A stretch of DNA of 64,000 nt from Lactonifactor sp. BIOML-A5 (GCF_009677585.1 NZ_WKYV01000006.1:186001-250000); one strand, 5' to 3'; shown: positions 34,458 to 41,981, counted from the stretch's first letter. Numbers and translations are program-made. Notes: generated by a model not told the origin, from the sequence alone.

Positions 34458-34622
34458 TCACCTGCATACAATAGACAACAAATTCACCAGAACGATACTG
34501 GAAATAAATCCACAGGCCAGCTTCAGCTCTTTTTCATGCGGCCTGGAAAGAATTCCTACACCAGAGAAAAGAAATAACAACAGAAGGTCCACAGTAGCTA
34601 CAATATTTCCAAATACATACAT
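34458..34622 (-). CDS. 54-aa membrane protein
   Basis: MYVFGNIVATVDLLLLFLFS, a charged SRPHEKELK loop, then a second hydrophobic segment. Two transmembrane helices in hairpin form are expected. The ATG follows GGAGGAG, which overlaps the end of the upstream gene. A holin-like, exclusion or small lysis regulator role is conceivable but unproven. Confidence 0.6.
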   Translation of the reverse strand: MYVFGNIVATVDLLLLFLFSGVGILSRPHEKELKLACGFISSIVLVNLLSIVCR

Positions 34623-34627
34623 TTTAA

Positions 34628-34846
34628 CTACTCCTCCCCAATAATCCTATCTAAAATACTCATGGCCAAGTCATGTGCCGAAGTACATTGCTGGCAGCTT
34701 TCGGTATGTTCATGCTCTAAGGTATATGGCCGCGCTTCATGCAGTGCGGATTCAATACTGGCGAGAAACCCGGCGTATAAATCTTTATGGGTTAACAGTT
34801 CCTCTCTAATTACTTTTATAGACGATATTACCTCTCCTTGCTTCAC
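34628..34846 (-). CDS. 72-aa protein with a CxxC motif
   Basis: The start is GTG, preceded by GGGAGG and overlapping the upstream TGA (GTGA). It has VISSIKVIREELLTHKDLY and an ESCQQCTSAHDLAMSILDRI segment. Similar short proteins are found near terminase genes in Clostridia phages. Function unknown. Confidence 0.55.
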   Translation of the reverse strand: MKQGEVISSIKVIREELLTHKDLYAGFLASIESALHEARPYTLEHEHTESCQQCTSAHDLAMSILDRIIGEE

Positions 34847-35109
34847 TTCTGTACCTCCCACTGCAGCTCCTCCATGGCGGCCTTGGCTAACTCAATCTGG
34901 CTGTCACAAAAATTCAAAAGCGCTTGCTGTATATTTTTACGGTAATCAAATTTTCTTGGACTATCTGTGGTAGAATATCCGCCAATGATCACGCCGAATC
35001 TGTCATTTTGGATTTTCTCTTTTTCTAAAATCAATGAGTTGTACTCAGATTTTACAGCCTCATATCTATTGACGATAGTTCTATGGGATTCATATTCTTT
35101 TTCTGTCAC
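34843..35109 (-). CDS. 88-aa helical protein
   Basis: MTEKEYESHRTIVNRYEAVK, a coiled-coil-like start, with GVIIGGYSTTDSPRKFDYRK in the middle. It is coupled with the next gene by a GTGA overlap. No family was recognised. Confidence 0.55.
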   Translation of the reverse strand: MTEKEYESHRTIVNRYEAVKSEYNSLILEKEKIQNDRFGVIIGGYSTTDSPRKFDYRKNIQQALLNFCDSQIELAKAAMEELQWEVQK

Positions 35110-35410
35110 TGGATAATACCTCCTGCTATAATCGGCCTTTTTGTTTTTTGGGGAAAATTTTAGTCCCCTTAGCGAAGGCCTTTTTTATTTTTCGGCATGG
35201 TAAGTGGGGTAAGTAGGCCACGTCCATACATCCCACAGACCCCCGGGGTAGGTCCACATCAATTGTATGGCAATTATATGTATTGTATAATCTATTCGCT
35301 AAACACTTGTTTTCGGAATAGATTGCTATACATTATGCACATATCTAATTTTTATATTTGTGCACCTTGTATAGTTAATGTATTGTCATACATATTGTCA
35401 GATAATATTG
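35110..35410. other. intergenic region between small terminase and the 88-aa gene
   Basis: Contains GGGGA..AAAATTTT..TCCCC and GGCC inverted repeats, a CCCCGGGG-centred palindrome near 35240-35258 and AT-rich sequence with TGTAT/ATACA repeats (35270-35400). A promoter or packaging site is possible. No ORF is supported. Confidence 0.3.
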
Positions 35411-35989
35411 TTAAATTGTGTCTATGTTGTCATCGTCAATAGGGATGTCATCAAGTACTTTGGCCCCGATTTCCTCTGGTGTGTGCTCCTGGTCCAGCCC
35501 CGTGTTTGGTGTAAGTACAATATCCTGCTGGTCCTTAAGTCCATCATAGTTTTTTTGCCAGAATATCAGGGTAACTGGATTGAGCTTGCCTTGACTGCCC
35601 AGAAGCTCCCGATATGTGGATAAAGCCTGCTTCGCTTTTTTGATGAGGTCTATGGTTGATGAGCTTAACTTTTTGCTATATCCATTAATTGCATTACTTA
35701 CATCCTGCTTGGAAAGCCCCAGAGCGGCATACAATCCCAGATTTCCAGGGCGAAGTCCACGATCCACACAGTATTTAAAGTATCCATCTATTGCATCCGC
35801 TACCGCATCCGGATTGCTTAGATCGACAGAAGGTGCGTGGAACATATCAAGGGCATACTGGCAGAATAAAGCGTTTTCTTCGGCGTTTATTGGCGCTATC
35901 CCATTTCCGCCTATGACAGGGCTATTTTTCCCATTGCTCTTGCGCTTAACAACTTCCTTTCCTGCCTGCTCAATATCTTTCTTCTCCAC
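35411..35989 (-). CDS. terS: terminase small subunit
   Basis: 192 aa. The start is GTG after GAGGTGAGAGA. The HTH-like region (DRGLRPGNLGLYAALGLSKQ then DVSNAINGYSKKL) recognises the packaging site, and the C-terminal acidic tail (DDIPIDDDNIDTI) is typical. It lies directly downstream of a large noncoding region with repeats, where the packaging signal is expected. Confidence 0.8.
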   Translation of the reverse strand: MEKKDIEQAGKEVVKRKSNGKNSPVIGGNGIAPINAEENALFCQYALDMFHAPSVDLSNPDAVADAIDGYFKYCVDRGLRPGNLGLYAALGLSKQDVSNAINGYSKKLSSSTIDLIKKAKQALSTYRELLGSQGKLNPVTLIFWQKNYDGLKDQQDIVLTPNTGLDQEHTPEEIGAKVLDDIPIDDDNIDTI

Positions 35990-36025
35990 TCTCTCACCTC
36001 CCTGTGCATCCCCCGTAAACTAAAA

Positions 36026-36054
36026 AAGAGACCCCAGCTATTAACTGGAGTCTC
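36026..36054. terminator. bidirectional terminator upstream of the small terminase
   Basis: GAGACYCCAG...CTGGAGTCTC stem of ten base pairs with a short AT-rich loop. It insulates the terminase operon from the upstream noncoding region. Confidence 0.6.
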
Positions 36055-36064
36055 CCGAACTCAT

Positions 36065-36195
36065 TCTCACACCGGCGGGATCTGGCCGGATTTAATGTAT
36101 TGAATTGTGTCTCCGGCTCATGTATTCCGGATTTAATTTATTAAACTATAACACCGGCAACTTACCGGGTTTGATATATCTAAATTACTTGACTG
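36065..36195. repeat. three imperfect direct repeats of a CCGGATTTAAT-type unit
   Basis: Units start CCGGATTTAATGTATT, CCGGATTTAATTTATT and CCGGGTTTGATATATC about 40 bp apart, each followed by a CCGGC-type partner. They could be binding sites for a DNA-packaging or regulatory protein. No ORF in this region is supported. Confidence 0.45.
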
Positions 36196-36390
36196 TATTA
36201 TATATCTGTATCTCCAAAAATGCAAGAAGAAATTTCCTGGCAGAAAAACTCCCACCAGAAAGAACACAATCCCCCGCATCACTGCCCTGGCGGTCCAAAA
36301 AATTACTGGAGCCAGTACTTACCGGTATAGCCATTACCTACAGCCTGATATTACAAGCTGATACGGTTGTACTAGTTTTTTGGATGTAGG

Positions 36391-36426
36391 GTATACGTGC
36401 GCACGCGTACGCGCACATGTGTATAC
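36391..36426. other. 36-bp alternating purine-pyrimidine, quasi-palindromic tract
   Basis: Every base from 36391 to 36426 alternates purine/pyrimidine, with GTATAC at both ends and CGCG-rich centre. Such tracts can form Z-DNA or a cruciform. It lies upstream of the small terminase and beside iteron-like repeats. Confidence 0.75.
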
Positions 36427-36443
36427 CTATAAATTATTATTTA

Positions 36444-36717
36444 GTACAAGTGTATCATTTATAATAAAACTTTCCTTAAACCAGCATAAACACTGAATCT
36501 AGACATGTACAGTTTAGTATTTTGAAACTGTACAAACAGGCTTGTAACTGTATCAATGATACACTTACGGATGCTATTTTGTAGGATTTGAGATAAGAAA
36601 GGAAGCATTTACTTAAATACATCTTACCCTCAAAAATACTCGTGAACTAGTTTTGAACTAGTTTTTGATACACTTACAACAGCTATTTGTACAGTTACAG
36701 AACTGCTAACTGTATCA
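36444..36717. repeat. cluster of iteron-like sites (TGTAC/TATCAGTTAC type)
   Basis: Related 9-12 bp sites occur at 36444-36458, 36506-36514, 36526-36534, a perfect-core inverted pair at 36544-36568, 36666-36677, 36688-36698 and 36707-36717, on both strands. The spacing and inverted pair suggest binding by one protein. Possible uses are packaging (pac/cos) or replication origin. Confidence 0.55.
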
Positions 36718-36751
36718 CATAGTTACGCAATTTTATAGATACGAACACAAA

Positions 36752-36776
36752 AAAGGGCCTACATTTGCAAGCCCCA
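36752..36776 (-). terminator. terminator after the toxin-antitoxin pair
   Basis: On the minus strand GGGGC...GCCC stem followed by TTTTTT. It ends the toxin-antitoxin operon before the iteron region. Confidence 0.5.
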
Positions 36777-36823
36777 GTAAATCAAATTTTATTATCATTC
36801 TATATCAATAAGCCCCAATCAAA

Positions 36824-37036
36824 TCAATCCCAATCAATATCATCATGAGATACGGTCCTATGATGTTTTATATCATTTTCTGCCTCTCTCAGCCTTGCCG
36901 CTTCCTCCGGCGTTACCTTTGTAAAATCCGGATCCCAGGCAAGGACTAATTTTTTTATAAACTCAAGCGCAAAGTCCTGATCCTGCTCTGGCAATATCTC
37001 AAGTAACTTTGTTGCCTCTTTTACTGCTCCGCTCAT
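36824..37036 (-). CDS. RelB-like antitoxin
   Basis: 70 aa with EAARLREAENDIKHHRTVSH and an acidic tail DDIDWD. The final acidic helix and the position 32 nt after the RelE-type toxin are as in type II antitoxins. Gene order is toxin then antitoxin. The promoter at 37356-37384 with a module B operator drives both. Confidence 0.65.
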   Translation of the reverse strand: MSGAVKEATKLLEILPEQDQDFALEFIKKLVLAWDPDFTKVTPEEAARLREAENDIKHHRTVSHDDIDWD

Positions 37037-37068
37037 CTTAAATACACTCCTTTCTTATCCCAGAGATA

Positions 37069-37326
37069 TCATTTATAGATATCCCCTCGGCTCCCTATGT
37101 CCATGATATGTAGTATCTCGACGTCGTTTTTACGATATTGGTATATCACTCTATATTTCCCCACCCTCAGACGATGGCGGCAGTCAGTGTAGCCTTGCAT
37201 CACTTTGATATCTCCCTTTGGCGGTTTCTCTGTTAGGCCCTCTATACCCGCTTTGATTCGTTGCTTTGTGGGTTTATCCATGGCCTTTATAGCCTTTGCC
37301 GCCGCCTTGCTATACTCTATCTGCAT
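37069..37326 (-). CDS. RelE/ParE-type toxin
   Basis: 85 aa, MQIEYSKAAAKAIKAMDKPT. It has the canonical RelE sequence pattern ending HRLRVGKYRVIYQYRKNDVEI and HIMDIGSRGDIYK. Proteins of this family cleave mRNA at the ribosome. It precedes its antitoxin. The start follows AAAGGAG. Confidence 0.8.
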   Translation of the reverse strand: MQIEYSKAAAKAIKAMDKPTKQRIKAGIEGLTEKPPKGDIKVMQGYTDCRHRLRVGKYRVIYQYRKNDVEILHIMDIGSRGDIYK

Positions 37327-37355
37327 CCCGGTATCTCCTTTGTATTGATGCCTTT

Positions 37356-37384
37356 ATTATACACTATTTTTTAATGTATTTCAA
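37356..37384 (-). promoter_or_regulatory. toxin-antitoxin promoter with module B operator
   Basis: On the minus strand TTGAAA (37384-37379) and TATAAT (37361-37356), 17-bp spacing, with a palindrome of ATACA and TGTAT ends (37359-37379) in the spacer. The same palindrome class occurs at 37715-37735 and 37747-37767. Confidence 0.65.
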
Positions 37385-37615
37385 TATCATTTCTTCAAAT
37401 TTTTTCATGTCTTCATCTGATTCGTACTCTAACAAAAAACCAGGCTGACACTCCAACAATGTGCAAAGTTTGTCCAGCGTTTCTTGCGTGACAAGCTTAT
37501 TATTCCGCAATTGCATAAGTTGAGACTCGGTGAATATCTTATTTTTACGTATTTGATAGGTTGTAATACCCTTATCGCTCAGCATTTTTATAATATCTCT
37601 TTTATACTTTATCAT
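37364..37615 (-). CDS. small Cro/CI-type HTH regulator (module B)
   Basis: 83 aa, related to the regulator at 2702 (TTYQIRKNKIFTESQLMQLR then TLDKLCTLLECQPGFLLEYE). It lies between the toxin promoter and the 132-aa gene, transcribed away from it. Its presumed operators (ATACA-N11-TGTAT) occur in front of both neighbours. Its stop codon lies inside the toxin promoter. Confidence 0.75.
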   Translation of the reverse strand: MIKYKRDIIKMLSDKGITTYQIRKNKIFTESQLMQLRNNKLVTQETLDKLCTLLECQPGFLLEYESDEDMKKFEEMILKYIKK

Positions 37616-37714
37616 CGCATTATCCTCTCCGTAGCCATATCCATACTTTATTTTAGTATATCATCCATATACATTTTAATCAAGTGTACACTATGCACAA
37701 AACGCCCTCTTTAT

Positions 37715-37770
37715 ATACATTAAATTTTAGTGTATTTTATCTTGATATACATTAAATTTTAGTGTATAAT
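37715..37770 (+). promoter_or_regulatory. promoter with two module B operators for the 132-aa gene
   Basis: Two identical 21-bp palindromes at 37715-37735 and 37747-37767. The second fills the spacer between TTGATA (37742-37747) and TATAAT (37765-37770). A degenerate version near 37669-37690 may affect the regulator's own promoter. Confidence 0.8.
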
Positions 37771-37801
37771 GTAATCAAGATAAAGAAAGGGGGAAGCAAA
37801 A

Positions 37802-38200
37802 ATGAATATGCAGAAATTAGTCGATGAAATAATTAACAGTGGGTATACCTTTATCGGGATCCGCCACATGTCGAATGATGAAAGCTACCAAAAAGGTGAC
37901 TGCTGCAGAAACTCCTATGATTGGGATTACGTAGTAGACTGTAGTACTTATGATACCGAATCCCCCGTAGAGCTTCCTGGAACATGTGCGTATGATACGA
38001 GGATAGACTTAGGATGGGATGAGCCGGAAGAAATTCAAGATAAACTCGAAAAGGCACTTAGGGAATCCAGCGTATATTTTGGAGAAGCGATCGTTATCGG
38101 AGGGGACCGAATGGAATACGGAAATGACGAAAATGAACTCATAATTGCAGATGCAATGGTCATTGAAGTATTAACAGAGAATGTGGCGTTAGCTGCTTAA
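37802..38200 (+). CDS. 132-aa accessory protein of unknown function (copy 2)
   Basis: Near-identical to 2149-2547 over most of its length (GDCCRNSYDWDYVVDCSTYD) but with diverged first 25 and last 25 residues. It starts after AAAGGGGG. Both copies are controlled by small HTH regulators with different operators. The ACCCG-CCCGG element follows its stop as in other modules. Function unknown. Confidence 0.7.
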   Translation: MNMQKLVDEIINSGYTFIGIRHMSNDESYQKGDCCRNSYDWDYVVDCSTYDTESPVELPGTCAYDTRIDLGWDEPEEIQDKLEKALRESSVYFGEAIVIGGDRMEYGNDENELIIADAMVIEVLTENVALAA

Positions 38201-38269
38201 ATATTATCACACCCGTCCCGGCCGGGAAACGCCGGATTACAACTCAAAAAATGAACGGAGGAAATGATC

Positions 38270-38378
38270 ATGAAAAAATATTTTAGGAATGTGTCTAGTT
38301 TTGAAGATTTAAAAAGCCAATACAAAGCCCTATTAAAGGCCAATCACCCGGACAACGGCGGGGATCCATTAGAGGTAA
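38270..38378 (+). pseudogene. J-domain protein fragment
   Basis: After GGAGG, MKKYFRNVSSFEDLKSQYKA then the HPDNGGDP signature of DnaJ J-domains. Downstream homology stops at about 38378, where a minus-strand DUF4041 fragment begins. Only the first half of the J-domain is left, so it is probably not functional. Confidence 0.6.
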
Positions 38379-38379
38379 T

Positions 38380-38720
38380 TGACAGAGCATTATTATTTTT
38401 AATTAAATCTTTCTCTTCGTTTTTTAATAGTGTTAGTTTATTTTTGCATTCTTCTGATGCTAAACCGTCATAATCAGAAAAATCATAGTGTTTAATAATA
38501 ACTTCGGCGGTTAAAGACTCAAGTTCACGTTTGACTGAATTATATTCAGTTCGCAAATTACAAATTTCCACATTCAACTTTGACTGCTTATCACTGTATT
38601 TCTTTTCAAGGATTTTTTCTTTATCGTTATATTCATTTCCCAAGTTTATAAGTTTTGAATCATATTCTTTTTCTAAATTTTTTGTTTTTAGATTAAACTC
38701 ATTATATAAGTCATTACTTT
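38380..38720 (-). pseudogene. DUF4041-domain protein fragment
   Basis: An internal piece with coiled-coil start and DFSDYDGLASEECKNKLTLL, which is the N-terminal half of DUF4041. Neither start nor stop is in place: the left end meets the J-domain fragment and the right end meets the endolysin fragment. A different full DUF4041 protein is at 60847-62154. Confidence 0.6.
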
Positions 38721-38726
38721 TTTAAC

Positions 38727-39709
38727 AACAGAATCATAACTCCGGCAATATTAACCGGATTAAATATATAGTAATACACTACGTCGGTGCCGTCGGCGGG
38801 GCAAAGGCCAACTGTCAGTATTTTGCCGGCGGGGACCGGGGAGCGTCCGCACACTATTTTATAGATTACAATGGGGATATCTGGCAGAGCGTAGAGGATG
38901 CAAATATAGCCTGGCACTGCGGTACAAAAAGCGGCTATAAACACCCTGAATGTAGGAATGCGAATTCCATCGGCATTGAGCTGTGCGTAAGGAATAAAGG
39001 CAGCCAGACTGATACATCAAAAGACTGGTATTTTGAGGATGCGACTGTCTGGGCGGCGGCGGAACTGACCAAACATCTGATGCAGAAATACAATGTGCCG
39101 GCAGATCATGTACTTCGGCATTATGATGTTACCGGGAAGATTTGCCCTAATCCTTATGTCTATAACACCACAAAGCACACCTGGACGGAGTTTAAAAGCC
39201 TGATAAGCTCTGCCGGGCGTAATTACATGCAGATAGGGGATAGCGGGGAAGAGGTAAAGCAGCTCCAAAAAGACCTGAACACCCTGGGATATAACTGTGG
39301 TACGGCTGACGGGATCTACGGAAAAAAGACGGCGGCGGCGGTTGAAAAACTGCAGAAAGCTACCGGGTTGGCGGCTGATGGTATGGCAGGTATCAAGACA
39401 CTGGCGAAGATTGATGAACTGCTGAACGCAAAGCCTCAGTGGATACAGCAGGGCGGACGCTGGTGGTACAGGCACGCAGATGGCAGCTATACAAAATCTG
39501 GCTGGGAAAAGATAGGTGGCACATGGTACTACTTCGATGCCGCAGGTTTGATGAAAACGGGCTGGGTGCTGCTGGGGAAAAGCTGGTATTATCTCAAGAG
39601 CAGCGGAGCTATGGCCTGTAATGAACTGCTAAAGATTGGAAATGAACTATTTTATTTTACGTCTGAGGGCCATATGGGCACCACAAACGGCAGAGGTGCG
39701 TTAGTATAA
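38727..39709 (+). pseudogene. truncated endolysin copy without glucosaminidase domain
   Basis: In-frame from [19 protein letters not shown] to the end of the wall-binding repeats and the same stop. It has the amidase, peptidoglycan-binding and repeat parts of the endolysin at 4218-5747 with about nine in ten bases identical. The first ~186 residues are missing, and the start comes straight from the DUF4041 fragment. A shorter frame from 39080 has an ATG, but lacks most of the amidase. It is probably nonfunctional. Confidence 0.8.
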
Positions 39710-39725
39710 GAAGAAAGCCCGGGGA

Positions 39726-40037
39726 TTATCTCCCTGGGCTATTCTCTTCCTCCCGTCTGCTTTCAACGTCTTCCATTTTCTTTAGCTGCCGTTCTGGGTC
39801 AGAAACGGTTTTTACCACATTCCGCAGTGCGCCCAGGCGCTTCACGGATAATCCTTCCAATTGCTGGATCATGTGCATGATCTCAGAGTGGTCATCTCTG
39901 GTGGCAGCGGCTCTTAACTTTTTGATGGTTTCCAGCTGGTCATCTTCCCAGTTATCTACCCATTCTGATAATACACGTTCCTGTGTTTCGTATGTTCTAA
40001 CTCTTCTGAGCTTCATCCCGATTGATTTTGTTTTCAT
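39726..40037 (-). CDS. 103-aa protein, full-length paralogue of the gene at 279-530
   Basis: MKTKSIGMKLRRVRTYETQE followed by helices ending SRREEENSPGR. It is convergent with the endolysin copy, sharing the terminator at about 39715-39742. The N-terminal basic segment is what its paralogue lacks. No domain was recognised; it reads as a small DNA- or protein-binding helical protein. Confidence 0.6.
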   Translation of the reverse strand: MKTKSIGMKLRRVRTYETQERVLSEWVDNWEDDQLETIKKLRAAATRDDHSEIMHMIQQLEGLSVKRLGALRNVVKTVSDPERQLKKMEDVESRREEENSPGR

Positions 40038-40184
40038 ATTTTGCCCCTTTACATTTTCCGATTTTAGTTTATAATATAAGTATAAGTCATCCCTGTCAGG
40101 GAATGTGGGTTAAAATAACGTATCATATTATTTTATGTCGGAGGAGCGGTGGCAAGCCCGCCCTCCTCTGGTAAACTCCTTGTC

Positions 40185-40325
40185 TTACTTTTTAAGTAAG
40201 GCTTTTATTTTTTCTTTCGCTTCCTCAAGGGTTTCGCACTCGTTGAGGATTTCAAGAATTTTCCTTGTTTGGTTTTCTTCGGTGATTTCCACCAGCAGTT
40301 CACTAGTATTCATTTCTTCGTCCAT
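40185..40325 (-). CDS. 46-aa leader-type peptide (copy 2)
   Basis: Starts MDEEMNTSELLVEITEENQ and stops in a CTTACT-...-AGTAAG hairpin (compare CTTACG...CGTAAG in the copy at 3018). Its upstream leader (AAGTTAA hairpin, GGGAGGG) is identical to the first copy, while the promoter/operator differs. The paired change in the hairpin suggests selection on RNA or DNA structure. Confidence 0.55.
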   Translation of the reverse strand: MDEEMNTSELLVEITEENQTRKILEILNECETLEEAKEKIKALLKK

Positions 40326-40380
40326 GTGGCCCTCCCTTCTCCGCTTGCCCGGTATTAAGTTAATCTCTTAACTTACTTAT

Positions 40381-40409
40381 ATTATACTATTATTGGTAAC
40401 CAATGTCAA
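40381..40409 (-). promoter_or_regulatory. promoter with TTGGTTACCAA operator
   Basis: TTGACA (40409-40404) overlaps the stop codon of the AbrB-like gene; TATAAT (40386-40381) is 17 bp away. The palindrome (40393-40403) lies in the spacer. It drives the 46-aa leader gene. Confidence 0.75.
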
Positions 40410-40588
40410 TTGCTTTTCTTCTTTTCTATTATTATTTTTCCATTTACACAGGATACCAACACACTTTTGTCATCCTGTGTGACCCCGATCTCCTTTATCA
40501 TATCGGCCGGCAAACTTATTTTGTAGTTAACGGAATTTTTACCTGCTGAGCCACCAGCTTTTGCGATTATTACATTTCTTTCTACCAC
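40406..40588 (-). CDS. AbrB/MazE-like small DNA-binding protein (module C)
   Basis: About 60 aa from the GTG after GGAGG (a longer start would add six residues). NVIIAKAGGSAGKNSVNYKI then LPADMIKEIGVTQDDKSVLV is the swapped-hairpin AbrB fold. Four copies of the TTGGTTACCAA palindrome surround it, including in its own promoter (-35 TTGTTT, -10 TACTAT), so it is probably autoregulated and represses neighbours. Confidence 0.7.
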   Translation of the reverse strand: MVERNVIIAKAGGSAGKNSVNYKISLPADMIKEIGVTQDDKSVLVSCVNGKIIIEKKKSN

Positions 40589-40605
40589 CTTGTCACCTCC
40601 TGTCA

Positions 40606-40693
40606 TTGGTTACCTATATAGTATCATCATTGGTTACCAAAAACAATAATAAATAAAAAAACTATTGACTATTGGTTACCAATAATATATAAT
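40606..40693. promoter_or_regulatory. divergent promoters with three TTGGTTACC operators
   Basis: Palindromes (partial or full) at 40606-40614, 40630-40640 and 40672-40682. The last lies between TTGACT (40665-40670) and TATAAT (40688-40693), driving the plus-strand gene at 40737. The middle one lies in the spacer of the AbrB-like gene's promoter. Confidence 0.75.
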
Positions 40694-40736
40694 GTAATTA
40701 CAAGGTAAGGAAAACACAAACACAGGAGGTAGAAAG

Positions 40737-41378
40737 ATGAAAAAATATAACTTATCCAACATCATGAAAAGAGCATGGGAAATCAAAAAACAGAAGTTAA
40801 AAAACATTTTTTCTATCTGCCTCCGTATGGCTTGGAAAGAAGCCAAGGAAGGAGTCATCATGAAAGAAGAAATCAAAAGGCTTGTAGAAACATACAGGAT
40901 TCAGGAGCGGGAAGACGGGATGATCAGGGTCATGGACGTTAACAAAGCTCAGGCATCCGGTGACCTGAAGATGATCAAGGGAAACAAGCAGGCGATCCTT
41001 GATTATATAAGGAACGAAAAAAGAGTAGCCAATGAAAGACAGCATAAAATAGACTCTATCGAAGGTCTTTCCGAAATCGAAGCTTGCATGGATGCATGGG
41101 CTGAATGGCACGCGGATTTCGACAGAATGGTGGATACCGGAAGAAGTTACATGACGGTCAAAAAACCATCTACAGAAGTAGCAGAGCTGAGAAAGAAATA
41201 CCCGGTAGCGGATGCTTACTTAATAGCAGACAAAGAGTCACGCAGATCAAATTATGAGCTTGCAACAATCGGAAAAAAAGGTCTTGAACGCATTATAAAC
41301 GGAGAGGATTACAAAAAAGTCCTTGATGATATGAAAAAAGAGCGGGCAGCATTTACTGAATCACACATTTGGGAATGA
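40737..41378 (+). CDS. 213-aa accessory protein
   Basis: A basic N-terminus (KYNLSNIMKRAWEIKKQKLK) then a charged helical body with ACMDAWAEWHADFDRMVDTG. Similar starts occur in small proteins of Lachnospiraceae mobile elements. No function was recognised. It is preceded by the AbrB-regulated promoter and followed by an ACCCG-type hairpin. Confidence 0.55.
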   Translation: MKKYNLSNIMKRAWEIKKQKLKNIFSICLRMAWKEAKEGVIMKEEIKRLVETYRIQEREDGMIRVMDVNKAQASGDLKMIKGNKQAILDYIRNEKRVANERQHKIDSIEGLSEIEACMDAWAEWHADFDRMVDTGRSYMTVKKPSTEVAELRKKYPVADAYLIADKESRRSNYELATIGKKGLERIINGEDYKKVLDDMKKERAAFTESHIWE

Positions 41379-41422
41379 TCATTCGCCCGCCCCGGAGGTT
41401 ACGAGGGCAGAAAGGATATAAA

Positions 41423-41722
41423 ATGAAAACAATCAAAAAATATGAAGAATTTAATGCAAGGCGTTACGGTAATCCGTGGGTGGCAATTGTTGGAAAAAAC
41501 GGGAAGATAGATTTTTCCCAGAAGATAGGTGGATACACTGGAGCCTACGGAAAAGGAGAAGCCGGAGAATTATATATTAGTGATCCGGTGGAAGGCGCCG
41601 TGTATGCATACGGCCAGAAGGACTACAGGGGAAGTAACGGCGGATATAGATACGTACAATATTCTAATGGCGAATTTACCGAAATTGAAAAATCCGATCT
41701 TATCGAAACGTTATCGCGCTAA
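41423..41722 (+). CDS. 99-aa accessory protein (GYTGAYGKGEAGELY)
   Basis: The start chosen is MKTIKKYEEFNARRYGNPW, preceded by an AAAGG site; an upstream ATG would overlap the previous gene. Glycine/tyrosine-rich beta protein, common in Clostridia phage-like regions. Function unknown. Co-transcribed with the gene at 40737. Confidence 0.6.
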   Translation: MKTIKKYEEFNARRYGNPWVAIVGKNGKIDFSQKIGGYTGAYGKGEAGELYISDPVEGAVYAYGQKDYRGSNGGYRYVQYSNGEFTEIEKSDLIETLSR

Positions 41723-41772
41723 CAATATTCCACCCGCCCCGGCCGGGTAAAGCCGGGAGAAAGAAGGAAGGT

Positions 41773-41931
41773 ATGAAAAAAGGGATCATGGACTTATTAA
41801 CTGAAGAAATGAATAACAACCGCACGGAAGAACAGAAACAGAACGGAGAGAAATGGGAGAGGCTCCACAGCGAACAATATCAGATAGTACAGACAAGAGA
41901 TGGGGTTTTTCATAATCATACTAAAAAGTAG
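41773..41931 (+). CDS. 52-aa small protein
   Basis: MKKGIMDLLTEEMNNNRTEE, an acidic helix, ending RDGVFHNHTKK. It follows AAGGAAGG. It is the last gene of the AbrB module before the integrase. No family was recognised. Confidence 0.5.
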   Translation: MKKGIMDLLTEEMNNNRTEEQKQNGEKWERLHSEQYQIVQTRDGVFHNHTKK

Positions 41932-41981
41932 AATTCTAACCCGCCCCGGCATTCATCAAAACGAAAAGGAGATGTGTAAAA

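Noticed and set aside
36105-36389. 94-codon plus-strand frame upstream of the small terminase
   Set aside because: No ribosome site, overlaps direct repeats, composition not protein-like.
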